From NCBI GenBank assembly GCA_936936565.1, contig CAKZIX010000124.1, positions 16,506 through 80,505 of the forward strand: a stretch of 64,000 bases of DNA. The letters are read 5' to 3'. Positions within the stretch are counted from its first letter, which is position 1; each line of letters begins with the position of its first letter. This DNA comes from an uncultured Nocardiaceae bacterium. GTDB lineage: Bacteria; Actinomycetota; Actinomycetes; Mycobacteriales; Mycobacteriaceae. Under the pieces are notes generated by a model. That model worked only from the letters and a program-made list of their open reading frames with translations. It searched no databases and was not told the DNA's origin. Of this stretch, positions 30,403 to 43,160 are shown one piece after another. Made by a program: the position numbers and the translations under genes.

Positions 30403-31377
30403 TCAGGACGCGATGTCGACGACCACCTTGCCGCGCGCGTGCCCGGCCTCCACGTAGGCGACGGCGGCAGCCGCGTCGTCGAGCGAGTACCTGCGGTCGA
30501 CGACCGGTACCAGCTGCCCCAATTCGATCAGCGCGCGCAACTCGTCGAGCCCGGCGACCGTGGTTTTCGCCAACGGCGTGGACACCTTGCGGGGCGTGAG
30601 CATCCCGGCCAACTGTCCGCGGATCATTAGTCCGACGGGCCCGAAGAGGGTGCCGCCGGCGTAGACGCCGCCGCCGGACAGCACCAGCCGCCCCCGCCGC
30701 GTGAGCAGCCCGAACAGTGCGCGCACGCTCCGATTTCCGACGAGGTCGACCACCACGTCGAACTCGCCGGACGGCTCGCCCATTGTGTAGTCGACGACGT
30801 CGTGGGCGCCCAGCGAGCGCACCAGGTCGAGATTTCGGGTGCTGCACACCGCGGTCACCTTCGCCCCGCGCGCGACGGCCAGCTGTACCGCGAACGTGCC
30901 CACCCCGCCCGAGGCGCCGTTGATCAGCAGCCGGTCACCGGCCGCGACCGCGGTCAGGCAGACCAGGGCCGTGCCGGCGGCCAGCGGCACCGTCGCCGCC
31001 CGCGCGAAATCCAGGTTCGCCGGCTTGCGGCTCACCTGTCGTGCGGGCACGACCGCGTACTCGGCGAAGGTGCCCTCCGCCTCGCCGAAGACCTCGTCAC
31101 CGACGGCCACGCTGGTGACCTCCAGCCCGACCGCCGTCACGGTGCCGGCGAAGTCCCGGCCGCGGATCGGTTGTCTGGGCCCGCGCCTGCCGAACATGGT
31201 GCGATCCAGGTACCGGGCGATCCGCGGGTCGCCGCGCATGATGTGCCAGTCCGCGGGGTTGACCGCCGCCGCGTGCACCCGAACCTGCACCTCGTCCGGG
31301 CCTGGTTCGGGTACGGCGACGTCGGCGATGCGGAGCGCGTCAGCGGCGCAATAACCGTCCTGCACAAGGGCTTTCAC
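30403..31377 (-). CDS. Zinc-independent medium-chain alcohol dehydrogenase / quinone oxidoreductase family
   Basis: The 324-residue protein has the MDR fold: KALVQDGYCAADALRIADVAVPEPGPDEVQVRVHAAAVNPADW (catalytic-domain start), GRDFAGTVTAVG, then NAD(P)-binding LLINGASGGVGTFAVQLAVARGAKVTAVCS. The structural zinc cysteines are missing, so it belongs to the quinone-oxidoreductase/alkenal-reductase branch. It probably reduces quinones or enals with NADPH. The start is GTG 31377. It lies between the AraC operon and the hydrolase gene, on the same strand as both. Confidence 0.88.
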   Translation of the reverse strand: MKALVQDGYCAADALRIADVAVPEPGPDEVQVRVHAAAVNPADWHIMRGDPRIARYLDRTMFGRRGPRQPIRGRDFAGTVTAVGLEVTSVAVGDEVFGEAEGTFAEYAVVPARQVSRKPANLDFARAATVPLAAGTALVCLTAVAAGDRLLINGASGGVGTFAVQLAVARGAKVTAVCSTRNLDLVRSLGAHDVVDYTMGEPSGEFDVVVDLVGNRSVRALFGLLTRRGRLVLSGGGVYAGGTLFGPVGLMIRGQLAGMLTPRKVSTPLAKTTVAGLDELRALIELGQLVPVVDRRYSLDDAAAAVAYVEAGHARGKVVVDIAS

Positions 31378-31431
31378 ACGTCGAACGGTAACCCCGGACG
31401 GGTGCCCGGCACATCGGGGGAAACCCCGATT

Positions 31432-32082
31432 TCACCAGCCTCTAGCGCGCCACTCGGGTAGCTGCGGGCGCTCCGTGCCGAGCGTGGTGTCGTCGCCGTG
31501 CCCCGGATACACCACGGTGTCGTCTCCGTATCGCCCGAACAGCTTGGTCTCGACGTCGTCGATGAGCGTCGCGAAATCCGCGGGCGACCACGTCTTGCCG
31601 ACGCCGCCGGGGAACAGGCTGTCGCCCGTGAACAGGTGCACGCGTCCGTCGCCGTCGGTGAGCGCCAGCGTGACCGAGCCGGGGGTGTGCCCGCGCAGGT
31701 GGATCACGTCGAGGTTCAGCTCGCCGATCGTGACGGTGTCACCGTCGGTGAGCAGCCGATCCGGCGGCACCGGCAACGGTTCGGCGTCGAGCGCGTGTGC
31801 CGCAGTCGGCGCGACACCGGCCACCGCGGCGAGCGCCTGCCAGTGGTCCGGGTGCTGGTGGGTGGTGACGACGAGTTGCACGTCGGCGCCGGAGATCAGG
31901 TCCTGGATACGTTCGGGTTCGTTCGCGGCGTCGACGAGCAGCGACTGCCCGGATCGGGAACAGGTGACCAGGTAGACGTTGTTGTCCATGGGGCCGACCG
32001 ACATCTTGGTGATGGTGGCGCCGGTGACCTGGCGTTGCTGGGCGGGTGTACCGGGGGAGACGTGGCCGGTGTACGGGTCCAT
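31432..32082 (-). CDS. Metallo-beta-lactamase-fold hydrolase (glyoxalase II-like)
   Basis: The 216-residue enzyme has the binuclear metal motif [14 protein letters not shown] (HxHxDH), then [16 protein letters not shown] with the third His, [10 protein letters not shown] with the bridging Asp, and [12 protein letters not shown] with the last His. [26 protein letters not shown] precedes them. These are the glyoxalase II/MBL hallmarks, but the exact substrate cannot be read. An MBL gene precedes uvrA in M. tuberculosis too. Start ATG 32082; uvrA is divergent, with 145 bases between. Confidence 0.88.
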   Translation of the reverse strand: MDPYTGHVSPGTPAQQRQVTGATITKMSVGPMDNNVYLVTCSRSGQSLLVDAANEPERIQDLISGADVQLVVTTHQHPDHWQALAAVAGVAPTAAHALDAEPLPVPPDRLLTDGDTVTIGELNLDVIHLRGHTPGSVTLALTDGDGRVHLFTGDSLFPGGVGKTWSPADFATLIDDVETKLFGRYGDDTVVYPGHGDDTTLGTERPQLPEWRARGW

Positions 32083-32227
32083 GACGCGCACGCTACCGTC
32101 GTGGTGGGGCCTGGTGCGCAATCGTCCAAGAAACTTGTCGGTGGTCGCCTCTACCATCACGTCGGTGGGCATATTCGAGCCGTCTACCAGGCCAAGAAGG
32201 GAACATTCGGTGGCAGGTGAGCGACGC

Positions 32228-35140
<2,913 letters not shown>

Positions 35141-35187
35141 CCGCGTATATCGATCAATATTGCTGGGGGAGAGTGTGGAGCAATATC

Positions 35188-35403
35188 ATGATTTACATGA
35201 AGACGATGATCGATCTGGACGACGAGGCGCTGGCTGCCGCCGCCAAGGAACTCGGGACCACCACCAAAAAGGACACGGTCAATGCCGCGCTGCGTTTCGT
35301 GGCGGAGCGGCAGCGGCGTATCGAGGAACTGCTGGACGATCCGTTGCGCTTCGGCGGTCCCGACATCACCGACCACGAGGTGATGCGTCGGGCGCGGCGG
35401 TGA
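35188..35403 (+). CDS. vapB: VapB-type antitoxin (ribbon-helix-helix)
   Basis: The 71-residue protein starts MIYMKTMIDLDDEALAAAAKELGTTTKKDTVNAALRFVAERQRR, a ribbon-helix-helix DNA-binding domain of the VapB/DUF2191 type, followed by an acidic tail that would occupy the VapC active site. It should neutralise the toxin and repress the operon. GGAG lies 7 bases before ATG 35188. The toxin gene overlaps its stop by GTGA. Two inverted CAATAT elements (about 35155-35187) flank the promoter region and may be the operator. Confidence 0.85.
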   Translation: MIYMKTMIDLDDEALAAAAKELGTTTKKDTVNAALRFVAERQRRIEELLDDPLRFGGPDITDHEVMRRARR

Positions 35404-35831
35404 CAATTCGGCCGGGCTTGCTCTACCTTGTTGACACGTCGGCGATCGCCCGTGCCCGAAGCTCGGACGTCGGGCGAATCATCGACGGTCTGACGGCGAA
35501 CCGGTCCGCGGCGACCTGCGTGACGATCGATCTGGAGATCGGCTACTCGGGTCGCACTCCCGACGAGATGACGAGGATCGCCGACATTCGGCACGAGCTG
35601 TACGTCACGCTGCCGATCACCGAAGCCGTTGCCGAGCGAGCGCGCACAATTCAGCTGCGCATGGCCGCGCGCGGCCACCACCGCGCCGCCGGCGTCGTCG
35701 ATCTCCTGACGGCGGCCGTCGCCGAGATCCACGACGCCGTCCTCCTGCACTACGACGCCGATTTCGAGCACATCGCCGCGACCACCGGTCAGCGTCAGCA
35801 GTGGATCGTTCCGCGCGGCTCCGTCGATTGA
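35400..35831 (+). CDS. vapC: VapC-type PIN-domain toxin
   Basis: PIN-domain ribonuclease of a type II toxin-antitoxin pair. The 143-residue product has the four acidic positions: YLVDTSAIAR, TIDLEIGYS, AGVVDLLTAAVAE and LLHYDADFEHIA. The middle segment GHHRAAGVVDLL is a variant of the usual H-R-x-x-x-x-D-L-L motif. GTG 35400 overlaps the antitoxin stop, so translation is coupled. All catalytic acids look intact, so it is probably active; its target (tRNA or rRNA in known VapC) is unknown. Confidence 0.88.
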   Translation: MTIRPGLLYLVDTSAIARARSSDVGRIIDGLTANRSAATCVTIDLEIGYSGRTPDEMTRIADIRHELYVTLPITEAVAERARTIQLRMAARGHHRAAGVVDLLTAAVAEIHDAVLLHYDADFEHIAATTGQRQQWIVPRGSVD

Positions 35832-35864
35832 GTCGGCCTCTACGCCGGCGCGGCTGCATGTCAT

Positions 35865-35907
35865 CGTCGCGTTCGCGACGGCGCATTGCATCGTCGCGTT
35901 CGCGACG
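35865..35907. repeat. Two identical 16-bp palindromes before the P450 gene
   Basis: CGTCGCGTTCGCGACG occurs at 35865-35880 and again at 35892-35907. Each is a CGTCGCG/CGCGACG dyad around TT, and the copies are 27 bases apart in a repeated GCAT-N-CAT(C) context. They lie between the vapC stop and the P450 start and may form a double operator, or a folded transcript. Confidence 0.6.
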
Positions 35908-36007
35908 GACTCGCTCGGCGGCGCCGGCGAAATTGCCCCGTCGCGCACCTGTAGCCAGGGCCGCGCAGGGCGAGTGTGTTGTGCAGCGGCGTCCTAAGCT
36001 GTCCCGC

Positions 36008-37126
36008 GTGCTCGACATCTTCGATGCCGCATTCGCCGCCGACCCATGGCCGACGCTGGCCGGGTTGCGCGCCGACGGGGGCGTGCATCGCGTCCATACC
36101 CCGGACGGTCCGCCGGCCTGGCTGGTCACTCGGTACGCGAATGTCAGGGCGGGACTGCTGGATTCGCGGTTGTCGACGAACGTGCGGCACGCCGGCGGAA
36201 CCGATTACCGGGGTTTCGTGGTGCCGCCGCCGCTGGATGCGAACCTGCTCAACACCGAACCGGCCGACCTGCTGCGGCTGCGCCGGGTGGTCACCGCGGA
36301 GTTGTCGCCGCGGCGAATCGCCGATGTCGGTGCCGACGTCGGCGCGCGCCTGCTCGCACAGGCGCCCGACGGCACCCTCGATGTTGTTGCACAGCTTGCG
36401 GTTCCGGCAACTGCGCACGTCATCGGAGACATGCTGGGGTTGGCGCCCACGCAGCGGGATGCGTTGCTCGGCTGGGCCCGCGCCACGCTGGCGCCGGGTG
36501 CGGCACCGCGGGCGCGCGACACGTTGTCCGGCATGCTCGGGCTGATTCGCGACGTCGTCGCGCAGGCGCAGGAAAGTCGCAGTGACACAACCATATCCAG
36601 GATTGCGGCGCATCCGGACGTGACCGGTGCCGAACTCGCGGGGCTGGTGTTCTATCTGCTGTTCGTCTGGTACGAGGTGTTCGTCGACCTGCTCGCCGGC
36701 GGCATTCTCACACTGGCGCAGCACACCGGCGAGTTCGTGCCGGGCAGCGTCGACGAGCTGCTGCGGTTCCTGTCGCCGCAGGTGCTTGCCGGGCCTCGAT
36801 TCGCACTGACGGACCTGAGCATCGGGGATCGGGTGGTCCGCCGGGGCGAGACGGTGTTGTTGTGCCTGGCGGCCGCGAATCGGGATCCGGAGGTGTTCGT
36901 CGATCCCGACACGTTCGACCCGGCCCGAGATCCGAATCCGCACCTCGGCCTCGGATACGGCGGGCACGCGTGTCTGGGTTCCGCGCTGGTGCGGCCGGTG
37001 GCGGCGGAGATCTTTCGGCAGTTTCAGGCGAGGTGGCCCCAGGCGCGACAGCTCGACCCGAATATCAACTGGCGCTCGGGATTTCGGCATCGGGGCCCGC
37101 TCGAGCTGCGACTGGCGCTGACCTGA
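36008..37126 (+). CDS. Cytochrome P450-like protein with atypical I-helix
   Basis: The roughly 372-residue protein aligns end to end with short actinobacterial P450s: DIFDAAFAADPWPTLAGLRADGGVHRVHTPDGPPAWLVTRYANVRAGLLDSRLST, the ExxR region SVDELLRFLSP, the meander-type FDPARDPNPHLGLGYGGHACLG with the haem-ligand cysteine, and GPLELRLAL at the end. The I-helix normally has (A/G)GxET; here LFVWYEVFVDLLAGG has Glu but no Thr. It is shorter than the usual 395-410 residues. GTG 36008 is chosen by alignment; GTG 35981 has a better ribosome-binding site. Haem binding is likely; normal oxygen activation is uncertain. Substrate unknown. Confidence 0.78.
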   Translation: MLDIFDAAFAADPWPTLAGLRADGGVHRVHTPDGPPAWLVTRYANVRAGLLDSRLSTNVRHAGGTDYRGFVVPPPLDANLLNTEPADLLRLRRVVTAELSPRRIADVGADVGARLLAQAPDGTLDVVAQLAVPATAHVIGDMLGLAPTQRDALLGWARATLAPGAAPRARDTLSGMLGLIRDVVAQAQESRSDTTISRIAAHPDVTGAELAGLVFYLLFVWYEVFVDLLAGGILTLAQHTGEFVPGSVDELLRFLSPQVLAGPRFALTDLSIGDRVVRRGETVLLCLAAANRDPEVFVDPDTFDPARDPNPHLGLGYGGHACLGSALVRPVAAEIFRQFQARWPQARQLDPNINWRSGFRHRGPLELRLALT

Positions 37127-37127
37127 A

Positions 37128-37156
37128 TGGGGCGGCACGGACGAGGTGCCGCCCCA
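37128..37156 (+). terminator. Terminator of the P450-like gene
   Basis: TGGGGCGGCAC pairs perfectly with GTGCCGCCCCA (11 bp) with a seven-base loop (GGACGAG), starting directly after the stop codon. Confidence 0.85.
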
Positions 37157-37270
37157 CCCGTTCCCGGCCCCCCGGGCGATCCACTTCCGCTGTCGCTCGT
37201 CGTGACTACGGATCGTTCGAAGTATAGGATCTCGACCACGCAGTGTGTCAACTGTAGGAGACGGGGGTTC

Positions 37271-37711
37271 ATGAACATCGAACATCCGTTCACGCGTGCG
37301 CTGAACACGTTGATCAACAGCATGCACCCGCCGCAGCGCAAGGCGGATTCCAGCGTCGAGATTGCCCACCGCGCGCTCGCCGAAGACATCGAAACCAGCA
37401 CGGGGGCAAAGCTTTCCGCGAACTATCTGTGGAAGCTGCGGACGGGTCAGACGGTGAACCCGTCCTACGAGACGCTCGAGGCGCTGCGCCGCTACTTCGG
37501 GCTCGACAGCCTCGACCCGCTCACCGATCCGGATCTGGCTACGGCGCGTGGCAGTGAACTGGCGCTGATCGCGGCGCTGCGCGGCGATGCCGATCGCGAA
37601 GTGCTCGAAATTGTGCTCCGGGACGGTGTCGCGCAAGGTACCGTCCGGCCGGAGTCGCTGCGGGCCATGGTCGACATTCTCGCCCGTATCGACGGCGAGC
37701 GCACCGAGTGA
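37271..37711 (+). CDS. EspR-like helix-turn-helix regulator
   Basis: The 146-residue protein starts MNIEHPFTRALNTLINSMHPP and has an XRE-type HTH (IAHRALAEDIETSTGAKLSANYLWKLRTGQTVNPSYETLEALRRYFGL), then a C-terminal helical part (DREVLEIVLRDGVAQGTVRPESLRAMVDILARIDG). This layout, with an N-terminal extension before the HTH and a C-terminal dimer helix, resembles mycobacterial EspR as I recall it. AGGAG stands about 9 bases before ATG 37271. Its stop overlaps the peptidase gene, so the two are coupled. The targets are unknown. Confidence 0.75.
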   Translation: MNIEHPFTRALNTLINSMHPPQRKADSSVEIAHRALAEDIETSTGAKLSANYLWKLRTGQTVNPSYETLEALRRYFGLDSLDPLTDPDLATARGSELALIAALRGDADREVLEIVLRDGVAQGTVRPESLRAMVDILARIDGERTE

Positions 37712-38241
37712 CTGCGCTGTCGGGGTGGTCTGGAAAGGGGGAACGGGCGTTGATGAATCGACGGCGTTTGCGCCGCAACGTGCGGGAACTGGGCCTCGGG
37801 CAACGGTTCACCGTCACCGAACTGGCGGCGGCGTTGGCCCGCAAGCGGGCGCGCGTGCTGCGGCTGCGCCCCGAAGCGCTGCCGGCGGACGGGTTTTCCG
37901 GTGGCCTGTTGGTCACCGACTCGGTGGATTTCGTTGCTTACCAGCGCAATACCTCGCGCGTGCATCAAGATCACATCATCTGCCACGAGTTCGGGCATCT
38001 CATCGCCGGGCACCGCACCACGAGTGTGCTCGGTGCGGAGGCACTGCGGCTGTTGGCTCCGAACATCGATCCGGTGGTCGTGCGCCGGATGCTGGGGCGT
38101 ACCGGCTACGGCGCCGACGCGGAGCGCGAGGCCGAGTACATCGCCGAAATGCTGATGGCCGATCACATTTCGGAGTGGGCCCCGCGCGTCGAATGGGTCG
38201 TCCCGGATTCGGTGCGCCGGCTGGCGAACACGCTGAGCTGA
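37708..38241 (+). CDS. ImmA/IrrE-type zinc metallopeptidase
   Basis: The 177-residue protein carries DHIICHEFGHLIAGHR, an HExxH zinc site, and AEREAEYIAEMLMADHI, which offers the third ligand Glu, as in ImmA/IrrE proteases that cleave or release HTH repressors. The N-terminus has GLGQRFTVTELAAALARKRARVLRLRP. GTG 37708 overlaps the upstream regulator stop (GTGA), although AAGGGGG before TTG 37750/ATG 37753 suggests a shorter form. It sits between a possible substrate regulator and a membrane protein. Confidence 0.78.
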   Translation: MTALSGWSGKGERALMNRRRLRRNVRELGLGQRFTVTELAAALARKRARVLRLRPEALPADGFSGGLLVTDSVDFVAYQRNTSRVHQDHIICHEFGHLIAGHRTTSVLGAEALRLLAPNIDPVVVRRMLGRTGYGADAEREAEYIAEMLMADHISEWAPRVEWVVPDSVRRLANTLS

Positions 38242-38242
38242 G

Positions 38243-39400
38243 ATGGCGTTCGCACTGGTCTACGGCGGTATCGGCGCCTTCGCCCTCGTCATGTTCGGGT
38301 GGCGGGCCGTGGTTGCACTGCGTGGCCCGCGCAGCGCGGCGCGTTGGGCGGTGGCCGTCGCGATTCTCTGCGCGGCAATCGGATTCGAAGCCGCCGTGCC
38401 ACGCACCTATACCTGGCTGGGACGGGTCACCGGCAGTCCGAACATCGCCACGCTGATCGTCTACGGCGCGATCACGGCAGCGGTGCTCGCGCAGGTGGTG
38501 TGGATCTCGCATCTGGTGGGGGCACCGCAGCGCACCCGGCGCGTCGTTGCGGCGGCGATCGTCACACTGATCGCGATGACGGGGCTGTTTGCGGTGGCGC
38601 CGGTACACGACGCGGTGCACGCCACCGACTTCGACGCCACGTATGCGAAAGAGCCGCTGGCCGTGGCTTTCCTGGCCATCTACCTGGCTGCCTACAGCGG
38701 CGGGCTGATCCGGATCGTGCTCGCCTCGCGTGCGTGGCTGCCGGATCTCGAGCAGTTACCCGGCTTGCGCACCGGCATGCGGTTGCTCGGTGTCGGCTCG
38801 GCGATCGCGGTGTTGTACGCGGCCGGCAAGGTGGCCGCCATCGTCGGGGCGTGGTCCGGGCTGGACACCCATCGGCTCAACGTCGACATCGCACCCGCGT
38901 TCGCGAGCATGGGCGCGGCGGTGATGCTCGTCGGCTATCTGTTGCCCGGCCTACTCGCATGGTGGCGCACCGGGCAGGACCGGCGCCGCCAGCTGCGCCG
39001 GTTGCAGCCGCTGTGGCTCGAATTGCGTGCGGTCGCCCCGGAGTTGGCGGTCGATCGGCGGCTGGCCGGCACGCGGGCCCGGCTCTACCGTCGCGTGATC
39101 GAAATCCGGGACTGGCTCGTGCGGCTGCAGCCCTACCTGTCCGACGAGTCCGCGGCCGCCGGTCACGAACTCGCGGAACTGGTCGCCGGCGAGGGCGACC
39201 GTGCGGCGGTCGTCGAAGCCGTGCGCATCGGCGCGGCGCTGCGGGCGCGGGCGGCCGGTCTGCGGGGGTCCGGGGGCACGTTCGCCGAGTCCGCAACGCC
39301 GGGCTTGGCCGGTGAGATCGTCTGGCTGGCCGACGTCTCCGAGGCCTATGCCCGTTTCGTCGGGCCCGAAGATTCGCTGCTCAGTACACCGGGCCGGTGA
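38243..39400 (+). CDS. Seven-helix membrane protein (MAB_1171c-type)
   Basis: The 385-residue protein has about seven hydrophobic segments over the first 240 residues (FALVYGGIGAFALVMFGW; WAVAVAILCAAIGF; TLIVYGAITAAVLAQVVWI; AAIVTLIAMTGLFAV; LAVAFLAIYLAAYSGGLIRIVL; LLGVGSAIAVLYAAGKVAAIVG; MGAAVMLVGYLLPGLLAW). A cytoplasmic basic/acidic domain follows (RRQLRRLQPLWLELRAVAPELA...). I recall such proteins as the MAB_1171c family, labelled putative transporters without clear evidence. It starts two bases after the peptidase stop. A sensor role is inference from context. Confidence 0.65.
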   Translation: MAFALVYGGIGAFALVMFGWRAVVALRGPRSAARWAVAVAILCAAIGFEAAVPRTYTWLGRVTGSPNIATLIVYGAITAAVLAQVVWISHLVGAPQRTRRVVAAAIVTLIAMTGLFAVAPVHDAVHATDFDATYAKEPLAVAFLAIYLAAYSGGLIRIVLASRAWLPDLEQLPGLRTGMRLLGVGSAIAVLYAAGKVAAIVGAWSGLDTHRLNVDIAPAFASMGAAVMLVGYLLPGLLAWWRTGQDRRRQLRRLQPLWLELRAVAPELAVDRRLAGTRARLYRRVIEIRDWLVRLQPYLSDESAAAGHELAELVAGEGDRAAVVEAVRIGAALRARAAGLRGSGGTFAESATPGLAGEIVWLADVSEAYARFVGPEDSLLSTPGR

Positions 39401-39710
39401 ACTTCTCGCCCGGGCCCTTGCCGGGCTCGTCGGGTACCGCCGATGCCTCGCGGAACGCGCGCTGCAGCGACTGCAGACCCTCGCGGATGGGCCCGGCGTG
39501 CGGGCCGAGGTACTCGGCGGACGCGGTGACCAGGCCGGCCAGGGCAGTGATCACCCGGCGCGCCTCGTCCAGATCGCGATGCGGGCTCTCGTCCGGGTCC
39601 GATTCGCCGAGGCCGAGCTTTTCGGCCGCCGAACTCATCAGCATCACCGCCGCCCGGCTGATCACTTCCACGGCGGGGACCTCGGCGAGTTCACGAACCT
39701 GATCGGTCAT
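39381..39710 (-). CDS. DUF1844 protein
   Basis: The 109-residue protein reads MTDQVRELAEVPAVEVISRAAVMLMSSAAEKLGLGE, then SPHRDLDEARRVITALAGLVTASAEYLGPHAGPIREGLQSLQRAFREASA, which is the DUF1844 pattern found next to infC in many actinobacteria. It is a small helical cytoplasmic protein of unknown function. ATG 39710 is preferred over upstream starts. It overlaps the end of the membrane-protein gene by 20 bases on the opposite strand and is divergent from infC. Confidence 0.8.
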   Translation of the reverse strand: MTDQVRELAEVPAVEVISRAAVMLMSSAAEKLGLGESDPDESPHRDLDEARRVITALAGLVTASAEYLGPHAGPIREGLQSLQRAFREASAVPDEPGKGPGEKFTGPVY

Positions 39711-39917
39711 GGCTCCGAGAATCCCACACGCGGTAGCCACCGCACGATTTCGGTCCCGACATGGACAAATGCTATGGTGATCGTTGACGACCGCCCTGGA
39801 CCGCGCGTTCAGGGCAACAAGTGGAGCCCGACTCCCACCGTCGACCGCACCAACAGCTGGTCAACGGTATCCGGTCCGGTGCGCTCAGGCGTGCCGTCGA
39901 TCGGTTGTCAGCATCGG

Positions 39918-39955
39918 GCCCTGCTCTCGTGAAATACCGAGGCAGGGCTTTCTTG
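39918..39955 (+). promoter_or_regulatory. Attenuator-like hairpin in the infC leader
   Basis: GCCCTGC (39918-39924) pairs with GCAGGGC (39942-39948), extended by CTCG/CGAG after a one-base bulge, with an eight-base loop. TTTCTTGTT follows. It is terminator-like and lies 62 bases before infC in a 276-base leader without another gene. This fits transcription attenuation of the infC-rpmI-rplT operon. Confidence 0.6.
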
Positions 39956-40016
39956 TTGAACTCGGGGTCTACTCATTGCGAGCGGTCGAGAACGAACCGC
40001 GAACCTAGGAGGCCCC

Positions 40017-40598
<582 letters not shown>

Positions 40599-40606
40599 GG
40601 ATCCAA

Positions 40607-40801
40607 ATGCCGAAGAACAAGACCCACAGTGGAACGTCCAAGCGTTTCAAGGTGTCCGGCAGCGGAAAGATCTTGCGCCAGAAGGCGAACCGTCGCCACC
40701 TGCTCGAGCACAAGCCCACCACCCGCACTCGCCGTCTGGACGGCAAGGCCGTGGTGAGCGACGCCGACACCCCGCGCGTCAAGAAGCTGCTCGGTCTCTA
40801 A
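40607..40801 (+). CDS. rpmI: 50S ribosomal protein L35
   Basis: A basic 64-residue protein: [35 protein letters not shown], the L35 signature, ending in VKKLLGL. It belongs to the large subunit and is the second gene of the infC-rpmI-rplT operon. GAGGATCC precedes the ATG. Length and sequence are typical. Confidence 0.97.
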   Translation: MPKNKTHSGTSKRFKVSGSGKILRQKANRRHLLEHKPTTRTRRLDGKAVVSDADTPRVKKLLGL

Positions 40802-40836
40802 ATCTTTCCTGCCCCTCCCACCGAAGGACATCTCTC

Positions 40837-41217
40837 ATGGCACGCGTCAAGCGCGCAGTCAACGCTCAGAAAAAGCGGCGTTCCATCCTCGAAGCCTCCA
40901 AGGGCTACCGCGGCCAGCGCTCGCGCCTGTACCGCAAGGCCAAGGAACAGCAGCTGCACTCGCTCACCTACGCCTACCGCGACCGTCGCGCGCGCAAGGG
41001 TGACTTCCGCAAGCTGTGGATCACCCGCATCAACGCTGCGGCCCGCGCCAACGACATCACCTACAACCGCTTCATCCAGGGCCTGAAGGCCGCCGGTGTC
41101 GAGGTCGACCGCAAGATCCTCGCCGAGCTGGCCGTGTCGGACGCCGACGCGTTCGCCGCCCTCGTCGACATCGCCCGCAAGGCGCTGCCGGCCGACGTCA
41201 ACGCGCCCGCCGCCTGA
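40837..41217 (+). CDS. rplT: 50S ribosomal protein L20
   Basis: L20 is an early 23S rRNA-binding assembly protein. The 126-residue product begins [37 protein letters not shown] and includes [24 protein letters not shown] and [24 protein letters not shown], the L20 signature. GAAGGA lies about 10 bases before ATG 40837. It is the last gene of the operon; in other bacteria L20 represses its own leader, so it may act on the leader noted upstream of infC. Confidence 0.97.
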   Translation: MARVKRAVNAQKKRRSILEASKGYRGQRSRLYRKAKEQQLHSLTYAYRDRRARKGDFRKLWITRINAAARANDITYNRFIQGLKAAGVEVDRKILAELAVSDADAFAALVDIARKALPADVNAPAA

Positions 41218-41243
41218 CGCACCCACAGCAGAGCCGACGACCC

Positions 41244-42008
41244 GTGGAACCACTCACCGAGCGGTCTCCGCGGGTCGTCGCCGCTGTGAAGCTGTTGCGC
41301 GCCGCGCATCGGCGCAAAACCGGCACGTTCCTCGTCGAGGGCAGCAATGCCGTGACCTCGGCGCTCGCGACCGGCCGCGTGCAGGAGCTGTTCTACACGC
41401 CCGCGCACGCCGGCCTCGCACATCAAGCGAGCGTGCCGTCGTTTCCGGTCACCGAGCGCGCTGCTCGCGCCCTCGCCGACACCGTCACCCCGCCGGGCGT
41501 CGTGGCCGTCTGTGCCCAGCTCGACATCCCCCTGGATCGGCTCGACAGTCCGCGGCTGCTGGCAGTGCCGGTCGAGGCGGCCGAACCCGGCAACGCGGGC
41601 ACGCTGATCCGGGTTGCCGACGCGGCCGGCGCCGATGCGGTCGTCTTCGCCGGGGATTCCGTCGACCCGCACAACGGCAAGTCCGTGCGGGCGTCGGCGG
41701 GCAGCTTCTTCCACCTGCCGGTCGTGCGGGAGCGTTCCGTGGACACTGTGCTGCAAGCGCTTTCGGGTCTACAGGTGCTGGCCACCGCAGCCGACGGCGA
41801 ACTTGCCCTCGACGACGCGGAGCTGTCCAGGCCGACGGCCTGGCTGTTCGGCAACGAAGCGCACGGTCTCGACCCGGAGATCGCCGCGCGCGCCGATCAC
41901 CGCGTCCGGATCCCGATCTACGGGCGCGCCGAAAGTCTGAACCTGGCCACCGCCGCGGCGGTGTGCCTGTACGCCAGCGCCCGAGCGTTGCACGGTCGGC
42001 GCAGTTAA
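41244..42008 (+). CDS. tsnR: TrmH/SpoU-family RNA 2'-O-methyltransferase
   Basis: The 254-residue enzyme has an N-terminal substrate-binding part (VKLLRAAHRRKTGTFLVEGSNAV) and a knotted SPOUT methyltransferase domain: VEAAEPGNAGTLIRVADAAGAD, ASAGSFFHLPVV, WLFGNEAHGLD and RIPIYGRAESLNLATAAAVCLY (motifs 1-3). It methylates a ribose in rRNA or tRNA with S-adenosylmethionine. Actinobacterial copies at this place are called TsnR, but the exact target cannot be read. GTG 41244 starts 26 bases after rplT, so it may belong to the same transcript. Confidence 0.88.
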   Translation: MEPLTERSPRVVAAVKLLRAAHRRKTGTFLVEGSNAVTSALATGRVQELFYTPAHAGLAHQASVPSFPVTERAARALADTVTPPGVVAVCAQLDIPLDRLDSPRLLAVPVEAAEPGNAGTLIRVADAAGADAVVFAGDSVDPHNGKSVRASAGSFFHLPVVRERSVDTVLQALSGLQVLATAADGELALDDAELSRPTAWLFGNEAHGLDPEIAARADHRVRIPIYGRAESLNLATAAAVCLYASARALHGRRS

Positions 42009-42017
42009 TCCAGGTGA

Positions 42018-43118
<1,101 letters not shown>

Positions 43119-43160
43119 GGCCCGCATCCTTCCCGGCGACGAGAGAGCGAATATCAACGC

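Noticed and set aside
32083..32227. LexA/SOS box before uvrA
   Set aside because: No sequence near the actinobacterial TCGAAC-N4-GTTCGA pattern was found in this spacer.
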